Assembly: GCA_045805565.1 (NCBI GenBank)
Contig: JBJMKZ010000028.1
Coordinates: 1 to 64,000 of the forward strand
DNA length: 64,000 nucleotides
Source of the DNA: DATAEY01 sp045805565
GTDB lineage: Bacteria; Actinomycetota; Thermoleophilia; Solirubrobacterales; Solirubrobacteraceae
Direction: 5' to 3'
Shown here: positions 27,580-37,479 of the stretch, piece by piece
How positions within the stretch are numbered: the stretch's first letter is position 1
Layout of the letters: every line of letters begins with the position of its first letter
Notes under the pieces: model-generated
Told to the model about the DNA's origin: nothing
Databases searched by the model: none
The model's input: the letters and a program-made list of their open reading frames with translations, nothing else
Made by a program: the position numbers and the translations under genes

Positions 27580-28533
27580 GTGCGGGCGCGATTCTCAATC
27601 TCCTCTCCCGCATACGCGCGCGTCGCGGCCCTGGCCCTGGTCGCGCTGGGACTGATCGTGCTCACCGGCGCGGCGGTCCGCCTCAGCGGGTCGGGGCTCG
27701 GTTGCCCGGACTGGCCGAAGTGCTACGGGCGGACGTTCGCGCCGCTCGAGACCCATGCGGTCATCGAGTACACCAACCGGCTGCTCTCCGGGCTGGTGGG
27801 GCTGGCGGCGGTGGCAGCCGCGGCGCTGGCGCTGCTGCGCCGCCCCTTCCGCCGTGACCTGGCGCTGCTGGCTGCTCTCCTCCCGCTCGGCGTGGTGGCG
27901 CAGGCGGTGCTGGGGGGAGTCACCGTGCGCGAGCACCTCCGTCCGGGCTTCGTGATGGCCCACTTCGGCCTTTCGATGCTGATCCTGGCGGCGGCGGTGG
28001 CGCTCGCCTGGCGCGCGCGCCACGAGCCGGGAGCCCGACCACGCTCGACCGATCGGGTGTCGATCTGGGCGGTGCGGGCGCTGCTGCCGCTTGGATCGCT
28101 GACCATCTTCGCCGGCACCGCCGCGACCGCCGCCGGGCCGCATGCCGGTGGCATGGCGGGGCAGCGGATCGAGCGGCTGGACTTCCGGGGCGCCGGCACG
28201 CTCGACTGGGCGATCCACCAGCACGCCCGGATCGCGGCCCTGACCGGCGTGGCGGCGTTCGCGGTGTGGCTGCTGCTTCGACGGCGCGGCGCCGACCGGC
28301 AGCTGCGCCGCGCAGCGGGGCTGCTGGTCGCTCTGCTGGCCCTCCAGGGGGCGATCGGCTTCGTCCAGTTTGCGTTGAAGCTGCCGGCGGAGATCGTCTG
28401 GGTGCATGTCGTGACCGCCTCGCTGGCCTGGCTCGCGCTCCTGTGGTGCGTGGCCGCCGCCGGCCGCCTGGCGCCGCGGGCCGTAGCCGCCGATCGAGCC
28501 GACCGGCTCCCGCTGGAGACTGTGCGCAGTTGA
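27580..28533 (+). CDS. ctaA: Haem A synthase (COX15/CtaA family)
   Basis: A 317-residue polytopic enzyme that oxidises the C8 methyl of haem O to the formyl group of haem A for cytochrome c oxidase. It has about eight membrane helices and the family signature GSGLGCPDWPKCYG near residue 41. The haem-ligand His residues lie in ETHAVIEYTNRLLS, VMAHFGLS, IHQHARIAAL and WVHVVTASLAW. The start is GTG. Its stop overlaps the TTG start of the following HAD gene, an odd partner for a respiratory gene. Confidence 0.92.
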   Translation: MRARFSISSPAYARVAALALVALGLIVLTGAAVRLSGSGLGCPDWPKCYGRTFAPLETHAVIEYTNRLLSGLVGLAAVAAAALALLRRPFRRDLALLAALLPLGVVAQAVLGGVTVREHLRPGFVMAHFGLSMLILAAAVALAWRARHEPGARPRSTDRVSIWAVRALLPLGSLTIFAGTAATAAGPHAGGMAGQRIERLDFRGAGTLDWAIHQHARIAALTGVAAFAVWLLLRRRGADRQLRRAAGLLVALLALQGAIGFVQFALKLPAEIVWVHVVTASLAWLALLWCVAAAGRLAPRAVAADRADRLPLETVRS

Positions 28534-31196
28534 CCGACCGCGTCACACCCGCCCCCCGCGAGCTCCGTGACCAGCCGGCGGCCCCCGGCCGTGCCGACGC
28601 CCGGCTGGCTCCCGCCTTTGCGCGCCTGGCCGGCGACGACCGGATCCGGGTCCTGTCGCTCGACGTCTTCGACACGCTGCTGTTTCGCAAGCTGCCCGAG
28701 CCGGTCGACGCGTTCTCGCTGGTGGCCGATCAGCTGCGTCGGCGCGGCGCCCTCGCACAGGGCGTGTCCAACCAGCTGTTCGCCAAGCTGCGCGAGGCGG
28801 CCGAGAAGCACGCCCGGGCCCTGAGCCGCGAGGCGGGCCGCGGCATGGAGGTGACGCTGGAGGAGATCCACGGCGCGCTCCCGGCCTGGCTGTTCGCTCG
28901 CCAGCTGGGCCCGGCCGAGCTCGGAGAGGTGGAGTCGGAGGTGGAGCGCGAGCTCCTGGTGCCCGACCTCGATGTGCTGGAGCTGGTGGCGGCGGCGCGG
29001 GAGGGCGGGTGGACCGTCATCGCGGTCTCGGATACCTACTTCTCCGAGCGCCAGCTGCGCCTGTTCATGGCCCGCGGGCCGCTCGACCCGGCGCAGATCG
29101 ACCGCGTCTTTCCCTCCAGCCGCTACGGCGCCGGCAAGGCGTCGGGCCTGTTCAGCGTCGTGCTGCACGAGCTGGGGTGCCGGGCAGACGAGGTCCTCCA
29201 CGTCGGCGACAACCATTTCTCCGATGTGATGGCGCCCGCCCGGCTGGGCATCCAGACGCTCTACTTCGAGCGACGGCCCGCCCGGCTCCAGCGCATCACG
29301 GAGCGCGAGGCGGTGCAGCACCCGACGGCGCTCGATCCCGTCCACGGCGACCACGGGCTCTCCGCGCTGCGAGCCAAGGTGCTCCATCGCTCCGAGGGGG
29401 TCGAGCAGCCCGAGGGGCTGCGACCGTTCTGGGAGTTCGGCGCCGCCAGCCTCGGGCCGGCGCTGGCCGGCTTCGCGGAGTGGGTGCACGAGCAGGCAGC
29501 TCAGGCCGGCTGCTCGAAGGTCTTCTGCCTGATGCGCGAGGGCCAGCTGCTGGCGCAGCTCATCAACGCCGCGCGCGGGCCCCTGGGTGGGGAGGGCGCA
29601 GCGGTCGCCGAGCCGATCTGGCTCTCACGCCAGGTTTGCGCCCGGGCGGCGATCGGCGGCGCCGGGCGCGAGCAGCTCGAGGCTCTGTTCGCCCGGCGAC
29701 AGCTGCCGACCCTGCGCGAGTTCCTCGCCACGGTCGGGCTGACGCTCGACGACCTCCCCTCGCTGGCCGCCCACGCCGACCGGCGTCTGGACGACGCCGG
29801 ATTCGGCGACGTCGTCATCGAGGAGATCCTGGCGCGCTCCGAGCTGCGCACCCGGCTGGCGGCCGAGTCGCACGCGCTGCGCCGCCGCATCCTGCGCTAT
29901 CTCGAGCAGCTTCGCCCGCCCGGGGAGGAGCGGCTGATGCTGGTCGACCTGGGCTGGCGCGCGACGACCCAGGCGACGCTGGAAGAGCTGCTGGGGGAGG
30001 CGGGCAGCCACTGGCGAACGATCGGCCTGTACCTGATCACCGGGGATCCAGCCACCGAGCGGGTGCTCGACGGGGTCGAGGCCCACGGCTTCCTGGCCGA
30101 CTGCGGGATACCCGAGACCGGGGTGACGGCGATCATGCGCAGCCCGGAGATCCTCGAGCAGGTCTGCATGCCCGACCACGGGTCCCAGGTCGGGCTGACC
30201 GAGGACCTGCGACCCGTCCTGGCCGACGCCGAGGAGCCCTCGCTGCAGAGCGTCGAGCGCGCGGCGGTGCAGCAGGGGATCCTCGCCTTCCAGCGCGAAT
30301 GGCTGCGCTACCGGGGGGCGGTCCCGGGCGGGCTGCCGGCGCTGCGCGACGGCGCCCGGGATCGCCTGCTGGCGATGGTCCTGCGCTCGGTGGTGGCTCC
30401 CACCGCCGACGAGGCTGCGCTGTTCACCGGATGGCTGCACGACGAGAACTTCGGCTCGCGGCGGGTGGAGCCCATCGCCGCGGGGCCCGCGCTGAGGGCA
30501 CTGCCCTACCTCGAGCCGTTCGGACTGGTGGACATCCCCATGACCGAGCTCTACTGGCCGTTCGGCCTGGCCGCGCTGCACGACGAGCACCTGGCGTCCA
30601 GCCTGCGGGCCGCGAGCGCCGGAGTCGTGCCGTGGGACGCCTTCTCCTCCCCGCTGGAGACCGGCGACTTCGCTGTCTATCCCGACCTCGGGTGGGGATT
30701 CGAGGGCGCCAACCGAATGGCGCTTCGCACCCGGCGCAACCGCCGCGGGCTGTCGTTCGTGCGGGCGACGATTCGCGGCGACTTCGTCAAGCGGCTGCGG
30801 CTGCACCCCGCCCGGGAGCCGTGCGTCCTGCGCCTGGACTGGATCTCCTTGCGCTGCCTGGTGCACGAGCGCCCGGATCCGGTGCGCGTCGAGCTCGAGT
30901 CCCCGCGCGACATGGCGCGGCTGCGGACCCGGGGCGCCCGGGCGATCGGGCCCAAGCTGTTCACGGTGTCGGGCGACGATCCCAGCTTCGTGGTGGAGGT
31001 CGAGAAGCTGGCCGGCGCGCCGGTGTGGCGGCTCGAGTTCGAGTGCGGGTTCGCGGTGTTGCCGGTTGGCCGCTCCCAGGTGCGCGAGCGCTGGGCCCGG
31101 ACCAAGCACATGCTGCGCCGCCTGGCCAAGGAGACGCGCGTCGGGGCTCCGCTGCGCCTCCTCAAGCGGCTGCTCGGACGTCTCGCCGGCGGCTGA
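28530..31196 (+). CDS. Large HAD-superfamily protein (COG5610-like) of a surface-glycan locus
   Basis: An 888-residue protein. The N-terminal 280 residues form a HAD domain with the motif I Asp pair in LSLDVFDTLLFRK, motif II Ser in VSDTYFSE, motif III Lys in GAGKASGLF and motif IV in HVGDNHFSDVMAP. A long region follows (LMREGQLLAQLINAA, LMLVDLGWRATTQATLEELL), then a beta-rich C-terminus of about 200 residues. Such predicted hydrolases recur in capsule and LPS clusters, but no reaction is known to me. A TTG at 28530 overlapping the ctaA stop as TTGA is the best start, since upstream codons duplicate ctaA in another frame. Confidence 0.82.
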   Translation: MTDRVTPAPRELRDQPAAPGRADARLAPAFARLAGDDRIRVLSLDVFDTLLFRKLPEPVDAFSLVADQLRRRGALAQGVSNQLFAKLREAAEKHARALSREAGRGMEVTLEEIHGALPAWLFARQLGPAELGEVESEVERELLVPDLDVLELVAAAREGGWTVIAVSDTYFSERQLRLFMARGPLDPAQIDRVFPSSRYGAGKASGLFSVVLHELGCRADEVLHVGDNHFSDVMAPARLGIQTLYFERRPARLQRITEREAVQHPTALDPVHGDHGLSALRAKVLHRSEGVEQPEGLRPFWEFGAASLGPALAGFAEWVHEQAAQAGCSKVFCLMREGQLLAQLINAARGPLGGEGAAVAEPIWLSRQVCARAAIGGAGREQLEALFARRQLPTLREFLATVGLTLDDLPSLAAHADRRLDDAGFGDVVIEEILARSELRTRLAAESHALRRRILRYLEQLRPPGEERLMLVDLGWRATTQATLEELLGEAGSHWRTIGLYLITGDPATERVLDGVEAHGFLADCGIPETGVTAIMRSPEILEQVCMPDHGSQVGLTEDLRPVLADAEEPSLQSVERAAVQQGILAFQREWLRYRGAVPGGLPALRDGARDRLLAMVLRSVVAPTADEAALFTGWLHDENFGSRRVEPIAAGPALRALPYLEPFGLVDIPMTELYWPFGLAALHDEHLASSLRAASAGVVPWDAFSSPLETGDFAVYPDLGWGFEGANRMALRTRRNRRGLSFVRATIRGDFVKRLRLHPAREPCVLRLDWISLRCLVHERPDPVRVELESPRDMARLRTRGARAIGPKLFTVSGDDPSFVVEVEKLAGAPVWRLEFECGFAVLPVGRSQVRERWARTKHMLRRLAKETRVGAPLRLLKRLLGRLAGG

Positions 31197-31213
31197 GGCG
31201 GTCTCCCGGGCGC

Positions 31214-32203
31214 ATGGCGAGTTCCAGACGCCGCTCGAAGTCACGCCGCCGGGTCCCCCGAGCGGCGATTCCGGCCACCCCCTGGGCGCACCGCAAGGCG
31301 GACGACGACTACGGGGTGAGCGCCACCCCCGACTGGCGCCAGGTGGATTGGAGGGCCCACCTGCGCAGCGCGCAGATCGACGGCCGCCGGGTCAACTACG
31401 TCGACATCGGCGACGGCCAAGGCACGCCGGTCATCCTGGTCCACGGACTCAGCGGCCAGTGGCAGAACTGGCTCGAGAACATCCCCCGCATCTCGCAGGA
31501 GCACCGGGTGATCGCCCCCGACCTGCCGGGCTTCGGGCTCTCCGAGCCTCCGCAATGGGAGATCTCGATCAGTCGCTACGCGCGCTGCGTCGAGGCGCTG
31601 CGCGAGCGGCTGGACCTCGAGCAGGTGCACATGGTGGGCAACTCGATGGGCGGCTTCATCGCGGCGGAGGTCGCCATCCAGTTCGCGGCGGGGGTGGAGC
31701 GGCTCGTCCTCGTCTCGGCCGCGGGGCTGACCGGCCCCAACGTCTACCGGGCACCGGTGCTCACCGGGGGCCGGGTGGCGGCCGTCCTGACCGCCGTGAC
31801 GACCGCCCGGCACCGCGCCATGGCGCGCCGGCCGGTGGCCCGCCACGCGGCCCTCGCCCTCGTCGCCCGCCATCCCGCCCGGCTGCGTCCGGACGTCGCC
31901 TGGGAGGCCCTGATGAAGGGCGCGGGCAAGCCGGGCTTCCACGACGCGCTCCGGGCCTGCCTGGAGTACGACTTCCGCCATCGCCTGCCCGAGATCTCCT
32001 GTCCGACGCTGATCTTCTGGGGCGAGAAGGACGCCGTCCTGCCGTTGCGGGACGCGGACGAGTTCGAGCGCCTGATCCCTGACAGCCGCAAGGTGGTCAT
32101 GACCGACACCGGTCACGTGCCCCAGCTCGAGCGGCCGGCGGTCTTCAACCGGACGCTGCTCGAGTTCCTGGCGACCTCCTCCGAGCAGCAGGCGGCGGCC
32201 TGA
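31214..32203 (+). CDS. Alpha/beta hydrolase
   Basis: A 329-residue hydrolase. An Arg/Ser-rich N-terminus of about 25 residues precedes the fold, which has VILVHGLSGQWQNW (oxyanion region), the nucleophile elbow GNSMGG, FWGEKDAVLPL with the acid residue, and the catalytic His in TDTGHVPQLE. The substrate is unknown. It follows the HAD protein by 17 bases on the same strand and may share its transcript. ATG at 31214 is used; the long in-frame reading upstream overlaps the HAD gene in another frame and is not coding. Confidence 0.87.
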   Translation: MASSRRRSKSRRRVPRAAIPATPWAHRKADDDYGVSATPDWRQVDWRAHLRSAQIDGRRVNYVDIGDGQGTPVILVHGLSGQWQNWLENIPRISQEHRVIAPDLPGFGLSEPPQWEISISRYARCVEALRERLDLEQVHMVGNSMGGFIAAEVAIQFAAGVERLVLVSAAGLTGPNVYRAPVLTGGRVAAVLTAVTTARHRAMARRPVARHAALALVARHPARLRPDVAWEALMKGAGKPGFHDALRACLEYDFRHRLPEISCPTLIFWGEKDAVLPLRDADEFERLIPDSRKVVMTDTGHVPQLERPAVFNRTLLEFLATSSEQQAAA

Positions 32204-32209
32204 GCTTCG

Positions 32210-32232
32210 GTCCGGTTCGGCCGCGGCCGGAC
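32210..32232 (+). terminator. Possible hairpin terminator
   Basis: GTCCGG at 32210-32215 can pair with CCGGAC at 32227-32232 across an 11-base GC-rich loop, 7 bases after the alpha/beta hydrolase stop. There is no T-run, as is common in GC-rich actinobacteria. Position supports a terminator; sequence alone does not prove it. Confidence 0.35.
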
Positions 32233-32251
32233 GACCTGCGCTCCGTCCGGC

Positions 32252-32419
32252 TCAGAGCGGCAGGCGTGCCAGGGCGGCCGCCGCCAGCACCGCGAGCAGC
32301 GCGCTGAGCGTGATCAGCAGCGGGCGCGCCACGGCGATCAGCGGATGGCGGCGCGGACGCCCCCACGAGCGATCGCGCCGGGACAGCGTTGATGCGTAGA
32401 TGAAGGGAGGCGGGTCCAT
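32252..32419 (-). CDS. Possible small single-pass membrane protein
   Basis: A candidate gene of 55 residues between the hydrolase and msrB: a basic N-terminal half (RRDRSWGRPRRH) followed by one hydrophobic helix (PLLITLSALLAVLAAAALA) at the C-terminus. It has no recognisable family. The reading frame extends back to 32467 with another start. It is supported only by its hydrophobic pattern and by filling an otherwise empty 320-base gap, so it may not be expressed. Confidence 0.35.
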   Translation of the reverse strand: MDPPPFIYASTLSRRDRSWGRPRRHPLIAVARPLLITLSALLAVLAAAALARLPL

Positions 32420-32524
32420 TCGCCGCTTTGCTGTCGGTGTGACGACAACTACGTGGGCGAGTGACATCAGTCAACCCGGTTGTGCGGACGGACCCGCACG
32501 TTCCGCGAATCTGTTCGCGGTTCG

Positions 32525-32944
32525 CTACTCGCGCCCCGAGCCGCCCCGACGCTCGCGCTCGAGGTCGAGGGCGGCCGAGTTGATGCAGTAGCGCTGCCCG
32601 GTCGGCGCGGGCCCGTCGTCGAACACGTGCCCCAGATGTGCGCCGCACTGGTGGCAGACCACCTCGGTGCGGCGCATGAACAGGCTGTTGTCGTCGCGCT
32701 CGTCGACGTTCTGTGGATCGGCCGGCCGATAGAACGACGGCCACCCGGTGCCGGAGTCGAACTTGGTGGTGGAGTCGAACAGCTCGGCGCCGCAGCACAC
32801 GCAGCGGTATATGCCGTCGTCATGGCAGTCCCAGTACTCGCCGGTGAACGCGCGCTCCGTCCCCGCCCGTCGCGTCACCTCGTACTGCTCGGGGGTGAGC
32901 TGCCGGCGCCACTCCTCGTCGTTGGGTTCGATCTTCGTCGCCAT
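32525..32944 (-). CDS. msrB: Peptide methionine (R)-S-oxide reductase
   Basis: A 139-residue MsrB that repairs the R-epimer of methionine sulfoxide in proteins using thioredoxin. It shows FDSGTGWPSFYRP, the catalytic Cys in RYCINSAAL near residue 119, and two CxxC zinc sites (CVCC and CHQC). HLGHVFDDGPAPTG is also a family hallmark. The start is ATG. It is an isolated gene, and the length is that of the single-domain family. Confidence 0.95.
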   Translation of the reverse strand: MATKIEPNDEEWRRQLTPEQYEVTRRAGTERAFTGEYWDCHDDGIYRCVCCGAELFDSTTKFDSGTGWPSFYRPADPQNVDERDDNSLFMRRTEVVCHQCGAHLGHVFDDGPAPTGQRYCINSAALDLERERRGGSGRE

Positions 32945-33038
32945 GGCCTCGCTCCGGGTCGGTTGCTAACAAGCTTAGAGGGGCTGTCCCAGGCGCCGGG
33001 CGGGCGTTACGCGCAAGGCGCGTGACAGACTCTCGACC

Positions 33039-33476
33039 GTGCCGCCCGGCCCCCAGGTGTCGCCCGAGCTGTCCCGGCGCGTGCTCACCGGCACGTTCCC
33101 CGGCGACCTGGGCATCGAGCTGGAGCACATCGACGACGACCTGGTGCGCGGCCGCCTTCAGGTCGAGCGCCGCCACCTGCATCCCGGCGGGTACGTCCAC
33201 GGGGGCGTATGGGTGGCGTTCGCGGACACGGTGGCCGCCTGGGGGACGATGCGCCACCTCCAGCCGGGCACCGACTTCACCACCGTGGAGCTGAAGACCA
33301 ATGTGTTCCACTCCGCCGGCGAGGGAGACGAGCTTCGGGCGGTGGGGGCGCCGCTGCACGTGGGGCGGCGAACCCAGGTGTGGGAGGTGCGGGTGAGCCG
33401 GGGCCAACGGCTGGCCGCCTTCTTCACCTGCACCCAGATGGTGCTTGCGGGGAGCGCGCGCGATGGAGCGACGTAG
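33039..33476 (+). CDS. PaaI-type hotdog thioesterase
   Basis: A 145-residue hotdog-fold protein. The conserved helix HPGGYVHGGVWVAFADTVAAWG (catalytic His/Gly region) and VELKTNVFHSAGEGDELRA fit the PaaI/YbgC-like acyl-CoA thioesterases. The likely reaction is hydrolysis of an acyl- or aryl-CoA; the substrate is unknown. The start is GTG. Its last 14 bases overlap the start of the aldo/keto reductase, suggesting co-translation. Confidence 0.85.
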   Translation: MPPGPQVSPELSRRVLTGTFPGDLGIELEHIDDDLVRGRLQVERRHLHPGGYVHGGVWVAFADTVAAWGTMRHLQPGTDFTTVELKTNVFHSAGEGDELRAVGAPLHVGRRTQVWEVRVSRGQRLAAFFTCTQMVLAGSARDGAT

Positions 33477-34443
33477 GCTTGGAGCCCAGGGGCTCGAGGT
33501 GTCCGCCCAGGGCCTGGGCTGCATGGGGATGTCGGAGTTCTACGGGGGGATCGACGAGGCCGAGGCGGTCGCCACCATCCACCGGGCGATCGAGCTGGGC
33601 GTGACGTTCCTCGACACCGCCGACATGTACGGGGCCGGCGCCAACGAGCGACTGGTGGGAAAGGCGATCGCGGGCGCGCGTGAGCGGGTCGTCCTGGCGA
33701 CGAAGTTCGGCGTCGTGCGCGGCGAGGATCCGATGGACCGCCGCATCAGCGGGCGGCCGGAGTACGTGCGGGACGCCTGCGACGCGTCGCTGCGCCGCCT
33801 CGACGTCGATCACATCGACCTCTACTACCAGCATCGGGTGGATCCCGACGTCCCGATCGAGGAGACCGTCGGGGCGATGTCGCGGCTGGTGGAAGAGGGG
33901 AAGGTCCGCTACCTGGGACTTTCGGAGGCCGCCCCGGACACCATCCGTCGCGCGCACGCCGTGCACCCGCTATCCGCCCTGCAGACCGAGTATTCGCTGT
34001 GGAGCCGCGATCCCGAGGAGGAGATCCTGCCCACGGTGGGCGAGCTGGGCATCGGCTTCGTCGCCTACAGCCCCCTGGGCCGCGGTTTCCTCACCGGGCA
34101 GATCCGCGTTCCCGACGACCTGGCCCCCGACGACTTCCGCCGCTTTCATCCCCGGTTCACCGGCGACAACCTCCGGCGCAACCTCGAGCTCGTCGAGCGC
34201 GTCAGGGAGATAGCCGCCGAGCGGGACGTGACGCCCGGCCGGCTCGCGCTCGCGTGGGTCCTGCACCGGGGCGTGGACATCGTCCCCATACCGGGCACCA
34301 AGCGACGCGCCTACCTGGAGGAGAACGTCGCCGCGGATGACATCCGGCTCTCGGCTCGGGACCGGGCTCGGATCGACGAGGTGGCCCCCCGGGGCGCGGC
34401 GGCGGGGGAGCGCTACGCCGACATGTCGAGCGTCAACCGCTGA
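33463..34443 (+). CDS. Aldo/keto reductase
   Basis: A 326-residue NADPH-dependent oxidoreductase with a TIM-barrel fold. LGCMGMSEFYGG opens the barrel. The catalytic tetrad is visible as Asp and Tyr in DTADMYGAGANE, Lys in VLATKFGV and His in YYQHRVD. AYSPLGRGFLTG and the C-terminal VPIPGTKRRAYLEEN segment contribute to cofactor binding. It belongs to the YajO/AKR13-like group. ATG at 33463 is chosen inside the overlap with the thioesterase; a TTG 18 bases earlier is less likely. Confidence 0.92.
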   Translation: MERRRLGAQGLEVSAQGLGCMGMSEFYGGIDEAEAVATIHRAIELGVTFLDTADMYGAGANERLVGKAIAGARERVVLATKFGVVRGEDPMDRRISGRPEYVRDACDASLRRLDVDHIDLYYQHRVDPDVPIEETVGAMSRLVEEGKVRYLGLSEAAPDTIRRAHAVHPLSALQTEYSLWSRDPEEEILPTVGELGIGFVAYSPLGRGFLTGQIRVPDDLAPDDFRRFHPRFTGDNLRRNLELVERVREIAAERDVTPGRLALAWVLHRGVDIVPIPGTKRRAYLEENVAADDIRLSARDRARIDEVAPRGAAAGERYADMSSVNR

Positions 34444-34644
34444 ATGGCGGCGAGCACGCTGGTCACCGCGATCGGGATCGCCGCCGCCGGGGTGTTGGCG
34501 GTGGCGGCGGTATCGTTGGCTTTCTACCTGGTCGGGCGCAGCGAGGACCGTGACCGCGCCCGGCTCGAGGCCGCCGGTCGTGGCCCGGCGCCGCGCCGGC
34601 GCCGCGTCCGCCACCGGCTCGTGCGCCGGCGAGGCGCGGACTGA
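34444..34644 (+). CDS. Small single-pass membrane protein
   Basis: A 66-residue protein starting at the base after the aldo/keto reductase stop. It has one N-terminal membrane helix (TAIGIAAAGVLAVAAVSLAFYLVG) followed by a strongly basic tail (RRRRVRHRLVRRR). No family was recognised. The zero-gap position in an operon supports it as a gene; function is unknown. Confidence 0.5.
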   Translation: MAASTLVTAIGIAAAGVLAVAAVSLAFYLVGRSEDRDRARLEAAGRGPAPRRRRVRHRLVRRRGAD

Positions 34645-34720
34645 GCGGACGGGCGGCGACGCCGCGCGTCCCGCTCCGGCTCCGAGGCCTGCTCCCTGGC
34701 GCGCGACGCCGTATTCTCGC

Positions 34721-34743
34721 TATACTTCCTTACTCGTCGTAAG
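34721..34743 (+). promoter_or_regulatory. Putative lon promoter with operator-like inverted repeat
   Basis: A TATACT -10-like hexamer at 34721-34726 is followed by the inverted repeat CTTAC-TCGTC-GTAAG at 34729-34743, just where transcription would begin. This AT-rich patch stands out in a GC-rich setting and lies 5 bases before the first possible lon start. No good -35 match and no HspR/HAIR box (CTTGAGT-N7-ACTCAAG) is seen. An unknown repressor could bind the repeat. Confidence 0.4.
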
Positions 34744-34748
34744 CACAT

Positions 34749-37055
<2,307 letters not shown>

Positions 37056-37071
37056 GCGAAGGTGGCCGGCG

Positions 37072-37413
37072 ATGGCCCGCAGGTGTCGTAGCTGCCCGCC
37101 GGTCCCCGAGGAGGTCCGCCTGGCCGCGGACCTCCTCGGCCGGCGCTGGTCGCTGGCGATCGTCTACGCCTGCCACAGCGGCGCCGCGCGCTTCAACGAG
37201 GTCAGCCAGTCGGTCGGCGGCGTGTCTCCGCGCACGCTGGTCCAGCGCCTGACCGAGCTCGAGCGGGCCGGGGTCCTGGAGCGCCGCGTGATCGAGGCGC
37301 GCCCGCCTCAGGTCGAGTACAGACTGACCGCGGACGGCCGGCGGCTCGCCGGCGTGATGGAGGCCCTGCGCAGCTGGGGCGCTGGCCGGGATCGGGCCGG
37401 GATGCCGGCCTGA
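37072..37413 (+). CDS. HxlR-family winged-helix transcriptional regulator
   Basis: A 113-residue DNA-binding protein. LLGRRWSLAIVYACHSGAARFNEVSQSVGGVSPRTLVQRLTEL is the classic HxlR core, and GVLERRVIEARPPQVEYRLT forms the wing. The N-terminal CRSC pair could sense redox or thiol stress, as Cys residues do in some HxlR/HypR proteins, but this is inference. It follows lon by 16 bases and may be co-transcribed with it. Targets are unknown. Confidence 0.88.
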   Translation: MARRCRSCPPVPEEVRLAADLLGRRWSLAIVYACHSGAARFNEVSQSVGGVSPRTLVQRLTELERAGVLERRVIEARPPQVEYRLTADGRRLAGVMEALRSWGAGRDRAGMPA

Positions 37414-37460
37414 CGGCCACCACGGCGTCGCGCGAAGGCTGCGGCGCGGCGCGCCGGCCT

Positions 37461-37478
37461 CGGCGCGGCGCCGCGCCG
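37461..37478. terminator. Perfect 18-bp palindrome between convergent genes
   Basis: CGGCGCGGCGCCGCGCCG is a perfect inverted repeat in the 66-bp gap between the converging HxlR regulator and the antiporter gene. It could fold into a hairpin on either transcript and is a likely bidirectional terminator without a T-run. A protein-binding palindrome is the alternative. Confidence 0.45.
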
Positions 37479-37479
37479 T

